A DNA stretch of 21,965 nucleotides from IMG/VR virus record IMGVR_UViG_3300025640_000067, positions 1-21,965 of that record; one strand, given 5' to 3'. Positions 7,826-13,590 of the stretch are shown piece after piece. Within the stretch, counting starts at the first letter, position 1. Every line of letters starts with the position of its first letter. Source of the stretch: a virus. The notes under the pieces were generated by a model. The model saw only the letters and a list, made by a program, of their open reading frames with translations, ran no database searches and was not told the origin of the DNA. Made by a program: the position numbers and the translations under genes.

Positions 7826-7946
7826 AATTGGGGTCTTTGCAATATTTGCTCGCAGCCATGTTGGCATACGCGCTGGGGTACTTGTCAAACGTCCTCTTGG
7901 CCCAAGCAATACCCGCTGGGCAAATCTTGTTCTTCTTCTTAGCCAT
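7815..7946 (-). CDS. 43-aa conserved phage protein (CPAGIxWAKRTF..YPSAYAN)
   Basis: The product begins MAKKKNKICPAGIAWAKRTF and continues with DKYPSAYANMAASKYCKDP. The pattern CP-x-G-x-x-WAKRTFD-x-YPSAYANMAASKYCKDPNY is, from memory, strongly conserved among small proteins of uncultured Bacteroidota and marine phages, which makes this a confident gene despite its size. The two cysteines (residues 9 and 36) and the aromatic/basic pattern suggest a compact fold. Function is unknown. It overlaps the preceding membrane peptide by 8 nt and the following Lys-rich peptide by 11 nt. Confidence 0.85.
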   Translation of the reverse strand: MAKKKNKICPAGIAWAKRTFDKYPSAYANMAASKYCKDPNYGK

Positions 7947-8031
7947 GAGTAAACTTATGGATAATCATACAGATGATGGCCCCGGCAATTCCAAGGCATA
8001 CCATCCTATATGAAAACTCTTCGCGGGTCAT
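7939..8031 (-). CDS. 30-aa single-pass membrane peptide
   Basis: Read from ATG 8031 to TAA 7939. The product starts MTREEFSYR and carries one hydrophobic segment, VCLGIAGAIICMII (residues 11-24), before a HKFTHG tail, so a single transmembrane helix is likely. It overlaps the next gene by 8 nt, consistent with being the first gene of the leftward structural operon. A possible -7 element (TAATTTG on the minus strand, 8043-8049) lies 11 nt upstream of the start. Small size and lack of recognisable homologues limit confidence; a membrane-active or tail-associated role is speculative. Confidence 0.5.
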   Translation of the reverse strand: MTREEFSYRMVCLGIAGAIICMIIHKFTHG

Positions 8032-8051
8032 ATCTTAAGCCCCAAATTACA

Positions 8052-8474
8052 ATGAACTATTTAAAGTACTGGCGCGTAGTGCGCTATTTCATCAATGCCA
8101 AGTACGGCATTACCCAACCCGACCTAGAGATGCTCATCTTCCTCTACGATGAGCCATACTTTACCCGGGCCAAATTCAAAGAGTTCGATAAAGTCTTCTC
8201 GTGGGATAAAGACCGCTTCAAACGCCTAGTAAAAAACGGGTGGGTGGAGAAAGTATCCGTAGAGTCAAAGTCAAGGCTAGGCGTATACAACCTGACCTAC
8301 GCAGCCAAGAGAGTAGTAGGGTACGCATATGCCATACTGCAAGGCAAGGAGTTCCCAACAGACGACCAGAACAACCCAGTCTTTAAACGCAACGTGTCAT
8401 TTACCGATAAGATGTACCGGAACGTGATGATGGAAATCAATGAAGCACAACGACAACATCGCGCTCAGAAATAA
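8052..8474 (+). CDS. winged-helix-like DNA-binding protein (140 aa)
   Basis: I chose ATG 8052 (MNYLKYWRVVRYFINAKYGI) over the in-frame ATG 8010, because 8010 would overlap the oppositely oriented membrane peptide and the NYLKYWRVVRY start is the conserved one as I remember the family. The pattern is helix-helix, LEMLIFLYDEPYFTRAKF, KRLVKNGWVEKV and a beta-wing (SRLGVYNLTYAAKRVV), as in MarR/PadR-type winged helices. The C-terminus NNPVFKRNVSFTDKMYRNVM is also typical of this phage family. It is the only plus-strand gene between two leftward operons and its 3' end overlaps groES by 38 nt. A transcriptional regulator role is inferred. Confidence 0.8.
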   Translation: MNYLKYWRVVRYFINAKYGITQPDLEMLIFLYDEPYFTRAKFKEFDKVFSWDKDRFKRLVKNGWVEKVSVESKSRLGVYNLTYAAKRVVGYAYAILQGKEFPTDDQNNPVFKRNVSFTDKMYRNVMMEINEAQRQHRAQK

Positions 8475-8697
8475 TGGTGCGGGCAATACCATCAATCAAC
8501 ATAGTATAGCTGGCACGCTTGTCGTAGTATAGCTCCTCGCCAGCGTCGATGCTGGTGACGTCAGTGCCAGAAGCCACAACGAGACCACGACCGTAGCGCA
8601 TCTGGTCGGCGTCGTCAGAACTGAGTAAGATGCCGCTGGCAGTAGTCGTCTCCTCCTTGATGGCGTCGATGACAATATATTTTCCTATGGGACGCAT
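8437..8697 (-). CDS. groES: GroES-like co-chaperonin (86 aa)
   Basis: Aligns by eye over its whole length with GroES: start MRPIGKYIVID (GroES RPL.DRV.V), mobile-loop region KEETTTASGILLSSDDADQ at residues 14-32 with the hydrophobic GILL that docks on GroEL, then GRGLVVASG, and the C-terminal strand LIDG..RTIISERDVVVVL. At 86 aa it is about ten residues shorter than bacterial GroES. It should form the lid for the chaperonin encoded in the same operon (groEL, orf85, groES in order of transcription, the reverse of bacterial groES-groEL). The start lies 13 nt inside the preceding gene; the end overlaps the convergent winged-helix gene. Confidence 0.85.
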   Translation of the reverse strand: MRPIGKYIVIDAIKEETTTASGILLSSDDADQMRYGRGLVVASGTDVTSIDAGEELYYDKRASYTMLIDGIARTIISERDVVVVLH

Positions 8698-8942
8698 TGA
8701 ATAAAAATTGGTGTCAGCGGACCCATATACGCGCCCGCAATATTAAAATCAAAATGCTCTATAGCTCCCTCCTCGTCCATATCGTGCTCGAGGACTAAGA
8801 GCTCAAGGATACGCCCGATGTCATAGCACACGCGGTATCCCTTGTCAACCTCAGTGATGCCGATGATGGCAGCGTCAAAACCGTCGGCGAACATAGCCCC
8901 GGCATCAATGGCCTCAAGCCAATCAGTAATCTCTTCCCTCAT
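8685..8942 (-). CDS. conserved phage protein between groEL and groES (85 aa)
   Basis: An acidic protein with FDAAIIGITE, a YDIGRILELLVLEHDMDEEGAIEHFDFNIAG helix-turn region and GPLTPIFIQ at the C-terminus. The pattern 'DGFD-x-AIIG...YD...I..L....M..E.A.E.F.FN..G.Y.G..TPIF' recurs in phage and giant-virus genomes as a small uncharacterised family, as far as I remember. It is coupled to groEL by ATGA and overlaps groES by 13 nt, so the three proteins are probably made together. Whether it takes part in folding or is only a passenger is unknown. Confidence 0.8.
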   Translation of the reverse strand: MREEITDWLEAIDAGAMFADGFDAAIIGITEVDKGYRVCYDIGRILELLVLEHDMDEEGAIEHFDFNIAGAYMGPLTPIFIQCVP

Positions 8943-10480
8943 GCCCGTGCCAGTGTGATGATAGCCTGAGTACTCAAGATAGTGACCGCAACGCTTACAG
9001 CGTTCTGTAAAGCAGACTTAGTGACGCGGGTAGGGTCGATGACGCCCATGTCAATCATGTCGCCGTACTCGCCAGTCTTAAGGTTGTAACCGCTGCCGTC
9101 AGGTGCCATACTGTAGTCAAAGTCTTCGCCGCAGTTCTCCATAATCTGATGCAAAGGAGCACGCAAAGCCTCACGCAATACTTCAGCAGCAGCACCCTTA
9201 CGGTCTGATAACCAGTTGCTTAGGTTGTAAAGGGTGACGCCGCCGCCAGCAACAATGCCGTCTTGCATAGCAGCGCGGACAGCGCACACAGCATCGTCGA
9301 CCCTGTCGTATAACTCCTTCTGCTCTAGGTCAGTATGGCCCCCGACCTCAATCACTCCTATACCTCCAGACAAGCCAGCGATGCGCTGGTTGATGAACTC
9401 TTTGTCGACGCGACGCTTGGTTAGTCGATATGCCTCCTGAAGCTCAGCGATGCGCTCGTCGATACCATCCTCTTTGTCGCCCTTGACAATGACAGTACTG
9501 TCGCGACCCACAACAACACGGTCAGCAAAACCCAAGTCGTCGAAAGCCATGAGGCTTAAGTCGTCGCCAGTCTTCTCACTGAAATACGTAGCACCAACGC
9601 TGACAGCCAAGTCTTGCATAAGCTCGTGCTGCTTATACCCGAAATTAGGAGGAGGAACAACACAGACCTTTAAACCCTTCTTGACAACATTGGCAGCAAG
9701 GGTGTTGATGACGTGAGTGCTGCACGGAGCAACAATGAGAAGACGCTTGCCCTCACGGATGATAGGACCTAAGACGTTCTCGATACTTAAGATATTGTTT
9801 ATCTCGCCGTCGCAGACCATAACGTGACAACCGTCTAGTATGCTCTCGTCACGGCTCTGGTCGTTGACAAACAACTCGCTGGCATAGCCACGGTCGAGCT
9901 TGAAACCATGAGTGACATCGAAACCAGTCTCGCTCGTCATACTCTTCTCGACAGTGACAACACCGTCTTTGCCAACCTCGCCATATACCTCAGCAATTAA
10001 ATTGCCGATGGCCTTATCGTTGTTAGCACTGATAGTAGCCACACTCCTCAAGTGCTTCTTGTTCAACCGACGGCTGCGACCGTCAAGCTCCGCAACAACA
10101 TCTTTAGTCAAAGACACCATGTCGCGCAAGACGTCAGTCTTTTTGGTATCGCCACCCAATACCCGTAAGCCACCCTTGACCAAAGCCTCAGCCAAAACAA
10201 TGCTAGTAGTAGTACCGTCGCCAGCCTCACTGGCCGTCCGGTCAGCAGCCTCCTTCATAATCCGTACCGCCAAGTTCTCGACAGGGTCAAGCAAGTCAAC
10301 AGCCTTAGCCACAGTAACACCATCCTTAGTGACCGTAATGCCATGGGTGTGGTGAGGACTCTCGATGAGTACCGTCTGGCCGCTAGGACCCAACGTACTC
10401 CTTACAGCTCGACTCAACTGCTCAATGCCGCTGATGAGCTTGTCGCCTTCGAAGTGAAGGTCTTTAGGTATTTCATTCAT
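8939..10480 (-). CDS. groEL: phage chaperonin GroEL (513 aa)
   Basis: A complete group I chaperonin. The ATPase parts are intact: TLGPSG (29-34), TKDG with Asp53, GDGTTT (87-92) with Asp88, Asp396 in RVDDAV, and AGGG (411-414), matching E. coli Asp52, Asp87, Asp398 and the following loop. The apical domain includes RGYASELF (197-204; Tyr203 of E. coli is Leu here). The equatorial end EYGDMIDMGVIDPTRVTKSA is canonical. It lacks the C-terminal Gly-Gly-Met tail and is about 35 aa shorter than bacterial GroEL. I chose ATG 10480 because a TAnnTTTG promoter element ends 7 nt upstream and the aligned N-terminus starts there; the frame stays open through a CT repeat further upstream. With groES it likely folds a phage substrate such as a capsid or tail protein. 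Confidence 0.95.
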   Translation of the reverse strand: MNEIPKDLHFEGDKLISGIEQLSRAVRSTLGPSGQTVLIESPHHTHGITVTKDGVTVAKAVDLLDPVENLAVRIMKEAADRTASEAGDGTTTSIVLAEALVKGGLRVLGGDTKKTDVLRDMVSLTKDVVAELDGRSRRLNKKHLRSVATISANNDKAIGNLIAEVYGEVGKDGVVTVEKSMTSETGFDVTHGFKLDRGYASELFVNDQSRDESILDGCHVMVCDGEINNILSIENVLGPIIREGKRLLIVAPCSTHVINTLAANVVKKGLKVCVVPPPNFGYKQHELMQDLAVSVGATYFSEKTGDDLSLMAFDDLGFADRVVVGRDSTVIVKGDKEDGIDERIAELQEAYRLTKRRVDKEFINQRIAGLSGGIGVIEVGGHTDLEQKELYDRVDDAVCAVRAAMQDGIVAGGGVTLYNLSNWLSDRKGAAAEVLREALRAPLHQIMENCGEDFDYSMAPDGSGYNLKTGEYGDMIDMGVIDPTRVTKSALQNAVSVAVTILSTQAIITLARA

Positions 10481-10494
10481 AGTGACCCAAAGAT

Positions 10495-10672
<178 letters not shown>

Positions 10673-10691
10673 ATTTTGCCCGAACACAAGA

Positions 10692-10715
10692 GCACCCCGG
10701 ACGTTTCCGAGGTGC
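10692..10715. other. inverted repeat, possible terminator or protein site
   Basis: GCACC-c-CGGA, four-base loop CGTT, TCCG-a-GGTGC: a ten-position stem with one C/A mismatch in the middle. No T-run follows on either strand, so intrinsic termination is doubtful. It sits between the CGACAT control region and the GC-rich part of the intergenic segment and could separate the two divergent transcription units. Confidence 0.4.
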
Positions 10716-10719
10716 CCCA

Positions 10720-11209
10720 CCTTAACCAAATTGCTCGCACTTGTCTGCTCGCAGAGGGAAGGTAACCTTTTCAAAACAGGTGTATGGAGTGTTTGGGTTC
10801 AATACCATCTGACGCGCTGACCCCGCTCGGGGAAGTCGATTTGTTTTCGATAGGGGGGGTCGCGGTTGGGTTCCCCCGTCCGGACTTTTTGCCGTTTTGC
10901 TGTGGCAGTCCTGCCCGCCCCCGTCCGGCTCGGTCAACGAGCCACGGCCCCGGCCCCTGTCCCCTGCCCCGGCCCCATGGCCGTGAATCGCCACGCAGTC
11001 CCCGCCCCTGCCCCTGTCCCTGCAAAGAGAGAGAGAGGGGGGCGCACCCGCCCCTTAACCCCCGCCCCTTGCGGTTGACGTGTTAACGTGTGGCCCTCCG
11101 GCCCTGATTCGTCCTGCTGTCTTGGTTTGGCGCGAAATAAAATTTACCCCGCTCTACCCCGCCAATGCTCAGTTCTTCGATTAATGCAAAAGAAATCTTC
11201 GCTCTGTGC
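10720..11209. other. gene-free GC-rich segment of the divergent control region
   Basis: I find no credible gene here: frames on both strands read through low-complexity Pro/Arg/Gly sequence. Contents: a CCCCG-CT-CGGGG hairpin near 10820, a G7 run at 10853-10859, the first GGCTCG palindrome (10927-10943), a block of imperfect C-rich repeats of the CCCCTG/CCCCGG type (about 10944-11022), an (AG)6 run into G6 (11026-11042), and C-rich sequence to about 11070. The strand bias (C-rich on plus, G-rich on minus) could allow quadruplex formation on the minus strand or favour R-loops. Just right of it lies the 11.2 kb promoter. Confidence 0.6.
10926..10944 (+). repeat. GGCTCG palindrome, copy 1 (intergenic)
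   Basis: C-GGCTCG-GTCAA-CGAGCC-A. A six-base perfect stem around a five-base NTSAN centre, with the invariant 5' C and 3' A seen in all seven copies. It lies in the GC-rich intergenic segment, about 340 nt before the first early gene. Confidence 0.85.
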
Positions 11210-11239
11210 TTGTTTATTGAAAAGGTTGTTGTATCTTTG
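11210..11239 (+). promoter_or_regulatory. early promoter (-33 TTG, -7 TATCTTTG)
   Basis: TTG at 11210-11212, a 19-nt spacer, then TATCTTTG at 11232-11239: an exact match to the Bacteroidota consensus TTG-N19-TAnnTTTG. Transcription would begin around 11244-11247, giving a leader of about 40 nt that contains CAAATACAGT just before the ATG at 11285. It is the best candidate for the main rightward early promoter. Confidence 0.8.
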
Positions 11240-11284
11240 GAGTCCCGGAGGACACAAACCCCCCTCCCAAATACAGTACACATT

Positions 11285-11500
11285 ATGAGTCAGCACATCA
11301 CCAACGCAGTAGACAGCTTGATTGCATCTCAGGACGTAGAGGCCATCACCTTCACCATCGAATGGGTCGAGACGAGAAAGCAATCCATGCTCGAGGCGAT
11401 AGCCGGCGAGCCTGATGAGGAGCAGGCGGTGGCTTATGCCATCTCAATTTCAGAGATAACGAGGGGCGTTGCTCGTCTCCGCTCTGCATTGGTCTGCTGA
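11285..11500 (+). CDS. hypothetical early protein (71 aa)
   Basis: The first gene downstream of the 11.2 kb promoter. I chose ATG 11285 (MSQHITNAVDSLIASQ) because it follows the CAAATACAGT leader element by 7 nt; in-frame codons further upstream lie before the predicted transcript start. The product is largely helical and acidic, with no cysteine cluster or membrane segment, and ends ARLRSALVC. I do not recognise it. The stop codon is followed after 2 nt by palindrome copy 2, and its last 39 nt may form the 5' side of a tRNA-like fold. Confidence 0.7.
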   Translation: MSQHITNAVDSLIASQDVEAITFTIEWVETRKQSMLEAIAGEPDEEQAVAYAISISEITRGVARLRSALVC

Positions 11501-11563
11501 GCGGCTCGCTCAACGAGCCAAGGGGCCATGGTGCTTGGCGGGGTTCGATTCCCTGCGCCCTTT
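11462..11563 (+). other. tRNA-like element (perfect T-arm, incomplete cloverleaf)
   Basis: CGGGG-TTCGATT-CCCTG (11539-11555) is a five-pair T-arm holding a B-box of the form GGTTCGATTCC. Its 3' flank CGCCCTT (11556-11562) can pair with AGGGGCG at 11462-11468 (seven pairs, one G-T). Between them lie a D-arm-like GCTC..TTGGT..GAGC (11481-11502), palindrome copy 2 readable as GGCTC-GCTCAAC-GAGCC (anticodon position TCA, but C at position 33), and a CCAAG/CTTGG hairpin in the place of a long variable arm. About ten nucleotides too many separate acceptor and D-arm, and the 5' side lies in a coding region. It is probably a degenerate tRNA, a tRNA-derived attachment sequence or a structured RNA, not a normal tRNA. 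Confidence 0.4.
11502..11520 (+). repeat. GGCTCG palindrome, copy 2 (2 nt after a stop codon)
   Basis: C-GGCTCG-CTCAA-CGAGCC-A. The stem starts 2 nt after the TGA of the 71-aa gene. It also forms the middle arm of the tRNA-like element described at 11462-11563. Confidence 0.85.
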
Positions 11564-11616
11564 CTAACCGACCGACAAAGGTCATAAAGCCGGAGGGCAT
11601 TGTACTCACCACAGTC

Positions 11617-12303
11617 ATGGCAAATTCAGCCAACACCCCCACCGCCCAATTCATCGAGGGCATCAAGTTCGGTGATAAGGTAACCCCCGCCACCCTGAGC
11701 AAGTCCATCGACAAGCTCACCGACCTTGGCAACAAGGCATTCGACCAAAACCTGTTCATCGGCTTCAAGCTGATTGTGGTTAAGGATTGGTGGAAGTCCG
11801 AGGGTAAGGACTTGTTCGAGGAGCAGGGCCTGAGCACAAATTGGCAGGAAGCTGTGCCGCACCTGACGGGCTTATCCAAGTCTGCCTTCAACAAGAAGCT
11901 CAAGGCGTACGCCGACTCTATCGAGCACCCCACCAAGCTCGAAGAGTACCGGGCCTTGGAGGCCACGGCGGGCCGCGAGTGCAACATGGACAGGTGGGCT
12001 GATTTCGTCCGTGACGGCTCGTTCAGCGAGCCAACCGAGGAGGAGGGCGAAACCAAAGCCAAGAACCTTGGGCAGTTCCAAGTGACGGGCTACACCCCTG
12101 CTGTGCGCATCACTGCTGACGGCTTGATTGAGACCAAGGCTGACGAGGACGGCATCATCATTGGCTTGGCTATCCTCAAGCGGTCACTGATTGCCTCCGG
12201 CATGGAGGCGGCGGCTGAGGCCATTGTCCTCCCCGAGGAGTTAGCCAACGGCGAGACTGCCGAGGAGTGCGCCACTCGGTTCTTCGCAGACCTCGCGAAG
12301 TAA
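11617..12303 (+). CDS. hypothetical early protein (228 aa), GSFSEP insert
   Basis: Starts MANSANTPTAQFIEGIKFGD. An N-terminal mostly helical part (to about residue 130) includes GLSKSAFNKKLKAYADSI, which has the look of a helix-turn-helix. A low-complexity linker follows with GSFSEP (residues 134-139, encoded by palindrome copy 3) and TEEEGETKAKN, then a compact C-terminal domain with QVTGYTPAVRI and ADEDGIIIGLAILKRS. I do not recognise the family. It is the largest early gene before the replication block and is followed by its own terminator. It might be a DNA-binding early regulator; this rests only on the helix pattern. Confidence 0.75.
   Translation: MANSANTPTAQFIEGIKFGDKVTPATLSKSIDKLTDLGNKAFDQNLFIGFKLIVVKDWWKSEGKDLFEEQGLSTNWQEAVPHLTGLSKSAFNKKLKAYADSIEHPTKLEEYRALEATAGRECNMDRWADFVRDGSFSEPTEEEGETKAKNLGQFQVTGYTPAVRITADGLIETKADEDGIIIGLAILKRSLIASGMEAAAEAIVLPEELANGETAEECATRFFADLAK
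12015..12033 (+). repeat. GGCTCG palindrome, copy 3 (in frame, encodes GSFSEP)
   Basis: C-GGCTCG-TTCAG-CGAGCC-A inside the 228-aa gene. It is read in the frame GGC TCG, giving Gly-Ser-Phe-Ser-Glu-Pro, in an acidic linker between the two parts of the protein. Confidence 0.85.
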
Positions 12304-12304
12304 T

Positions 12305-12323
12305 CGGCTCGCTGACCGAGCCA
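12305..12323 (+). repeat. GGCTCG palindrome, copy 4 (2 nt after a stop codon)
   Basis: C-GGCTCG-CTGAC-CGAGCC-A. The stem begins 2 nt after the TAA of the 228-aa gene, the same offset as copy 2, and directly precedes a UUCG-loop terminator. Confidence 0.85.
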
Positions 12324-12327
12324 CCTG

Positions 12328-12355
12328 CCTCGCATCCTTCGGGATGCGGGGTTTT
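12328..12355 (+). terminator. intrinsic terminator with C(UUCG)G loop
   Basis: CCTCGCATCC, loop TTCG, GGATGCGGGG: a ten-position stem with one T-G pair, closed by the very stable C(UUCG)G tetraloop and followed by TTTT (12352-12355). It lies 25 nt after the stop of the 228-aa gene. It should end or attenuate transcription from the 11.2 kb promoter, and a new promoter follows at 12553. Confidence 0.75.
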
Positions 12356-12363
12356 GGTGGTAG

Positions 12364-12540
12364 ATGAGATTCCTTTCCACCCCCCTTTTGAGCGCAGTTC
12401 GTTGCGTGTGTTGGTTCATTGTCCTTGGCGGCTTTTGGCTCCTCGGACTTTACGTGGCCGAGGTGCTTCTGTTCACCTTGTTTCCTGCCATCGGCCTGTT
12501 GGCTTTGTCTGAGACTGAGGCTGACCGCCGTAATAAATAA
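12364..12540 (+). CDS. small membrane protein (58 aa)
   Basis: ATG 12364 to TAA 12540. The protein starts MRFLSTPLLSAVRCVC and then has a long hydrophobic stretch with WFIVLGGFWLLGLY (about residues 17-30) and VLLFTLFPAIGLLAL (about 34-48), ending in a charged tail SETEADRRNK. One or two transmembrane helices are likely, with a positive N-terminal region before and a charged C-terminus after. It begins only 9 nt after the terminator, so expression would need read-through or a short unseen promoter; this lowers confidence. Size and layout would allow a holin-like or host-membrane-modifying peptide, but no further evidence supports either. Confidence 0.5.
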   Translation: MRFLSTPLLSAVRCVCWFIVLGGFWLLGLYVAEVLLFTLFPAIGLLALSETEADRRNK

Positions 12541-12552
12541 ACAGCAAAACAT

Positions 12553-12582
12553 TTGCACAGTTCAAACATTCAACGTACATTG
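12553..12582 (+). promoter_or_regulatory. early promoter, duplicated type A, copy 1
   Basis: TTG (12553-12555), a 20-nt spacer starting CACAGTTCAAACATT, then TACATTG (12576-12582), one base short of TAnnTTTG. Nearly the same sequence, with identical spacing, recurs at 15368-15397. The start codon ATG 12587 lies 4 nt past the -7 element, so the mRNA is expected to be leaderless. Confidence 0.6.
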
Positions 12583-12586
12583 CACC

Positions 12587-12877
12587 ATGATTGAGACCCA
12601 CACCATTCCCCTCATTGCCCCGACCGCTTCCGGGCAGACTGACCTGACCGCAGTGCTGGTCACTGAGTACGGCCCCTTGCAGGGTCACGCCTCACCTATC
12701 GTTCGCCGCCAAGAGGTATCTCGTTGGCACAAGATGGACTCGACCCACATCCGTGTCCGCGAGGTATCGTTGGACGGCTCGTTGAGCGAGCCAATCCACG
12801 AGGGCTGTTGGCACATCGGTCAGCTCTCACCTGACTCACCTCTCTTCACCGCCGCTCAAATCGTCCTGAACAAATGA
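12587..12877 (+). CDS. hypothetical early protein (96 aa), GSLSEP insert
   Basis: I chose ATG 12587 (MIETHTIPLIAPTASGQ) because the promoter element ends 4 nt upstream; the open frame before it overlaps the membrane-protein gene. The product is a soluble beta-rich protein containing VVRR/VSRWHKMD-like charged turns, GSLSEP at residues 64-69 (palindrome copy 5), and HEGCWHIGQL after it. I do not recognise the family. It is coupled by ATGA to the next gene. Confidence 0.7.
   Translation: MIETHTIPLIAPTASGQTDLTAVLVTEYGPLQGHASPIVRRQEVSRWHKMDSTHIRVREVSLDGSLSEPIHEGCWHIGQLSPDSPLFTAAQIVLNK
12775..12793 (+). repeat. GGCTCG palindrome, copy 5 (in frame, encodes GSLSEP)
   Basis: C-GGCTCG-TTGAG-CGAGCC-A, read as Gly-Ser-Leu-Ser-Glu-Pro inside the 96-aa gene, the same reading frame of the element as copies 3 and 7. 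Confidence 0.85.
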
Positions 12878-13326
12878 GATATCTTATCACTGGATGGGCG
12901 GCATCGCCCAAGGGTAGCGACACTACCCTCATTGCCTCCTTTGAGACCAAGGAGGACGCGTTCAACCAAGCCAAGACCATGTGGGACAACGACATGACGG
13001 CCATGACCATTGAGGAGATACCCTCAAGCCGTTGGCCAAAGCGATGGAGACTGCGGTGGCCTATTGGTCGCGAGGTACAGATAACGCGAGTGGCAAACGA
13101 CAGGTGCGACATCGGCTACCACTTGGTTGCTCCCCTCATCAACGGGGACGTGAGCGGCCTTGATGCCAACGAGGAGCACCAGCTTGAGCAGTTCATCAGT
13201 CAGTATCCTGACTGCGTCTTCGAGCCTGACGAGGACGAGGACGGACACATTCAACAATCGTTTGTCGAGTGTGAGGTCACTGGAAAGCACAATATGTGCG
13301 TCACCATCAAAGTATTTGCACGATGA
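12874..13326 (+). CDS. hypothetical early protein (150 aa)
   Basis: Starts MRYLITGWAASPKGSDTTLI. The N-terminal 45 residues read like a small alpha/beta unit (ASFETKEDAFNQAKTMWDND), then comes a basic stretch SRWPKRWRLRWPIGREVQ (51-68), and the rest is acidic with EPDEDEDGHIQ near residue 117 and a C-terminal VECEVTGKHNMCVTIKVFAR. I do not recognise it. The basic centre and acidic end might suggest two joined domains. Coupled by ATGA on both sides. Confidence 0.7.
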   Translation: MRYLITGWAASPKGSDTTLIASFETKEDAFNQAKTMWDNDMTAMTIEEIPSSRWPKRWRLRWPIGREVQITRVANDRCDIGYHLVAPLINGDVSGLDANEEHQLEQFISQYPDCVFEPDEDEDGHIQQSFVECEVTGKHNMCVTIKVFAR

Positions 13327-13568
13327 ACATAGAATTCCCACCCCTTTACGGCTCCGACCTTGTGTCTGCGGCCCTTGTCGTCACTGCCTTGTCTCAGGTT
13401 CCTGAGCCTGTAGACATCATGTGTTGCGGCTTCAACACCTCAAGCGGCTACGTATACATCGCCCTTGAGAACGGTGTGACCATCGCCTCGTGCTTCGGTC
13501 AGAGCGTGGACTACATCGTGACTGACAGTGACGAGGAGAAATTCTACGACAGCTACCCGGCTCGTTGA
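13323..13568 (+). CDS. hypothetical early protein (81 aa), stop inside palindrome
   Basis: I chose ATG 13323 (MNIEFPPLYGSDLVSAALVV), overlapping the preceding stop by ATGA. The product is a small alpha/beta protein with IMCCGFNTSSGYVYIALENG and an acidic end SDEEKFYDSYPAR. The stop codon TGA (13566-13568) belongs to the loop of palindrome copy 6, so the present C-terminus may have been set by the arrival of that element. Family unknown. Confidence 0.7.
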   Translation: MNIEFPPLYGSDLVSAALVVTALSQVPEPVDIMCCGFNTSSGYVYIALENGVTIASCFGQSVDYIVTDSDEEKFYDSYPAR

Positions 13569-13576
13569 GCGAGCCA
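13558..13576 (+). repeat. GGCTCG palindrome, copy 6 (contains a stop codon)
   Basis: C-GGCTCG-TTGAG-CGAGCC-A. The TGA in the loop terminates the 81-aa gene. The element is immediately followed by CAAATACAAT and the start of the 153-aa gene. Confidence 0.85.
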
Positions 13577-13590
13577 CAAATACAATAGAC

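Noticed and set aside
10745-10816. Possible tRNA with T-loop TTCAATA at 10798
   Set aside because: Only two of five T-stem pairs form and no acceptor or anticodon stem can be built.
11352-12062. Long minus-strand open frame (236 aa) opposite the 228-aa gene
   Set aside because: It lies antisense to a better gene with early-strand context, contains the reverse reading of the T-arm (GIEP) and of two palindromes, and has low-complexity Ser/Arg composition typical of a shadow frame.
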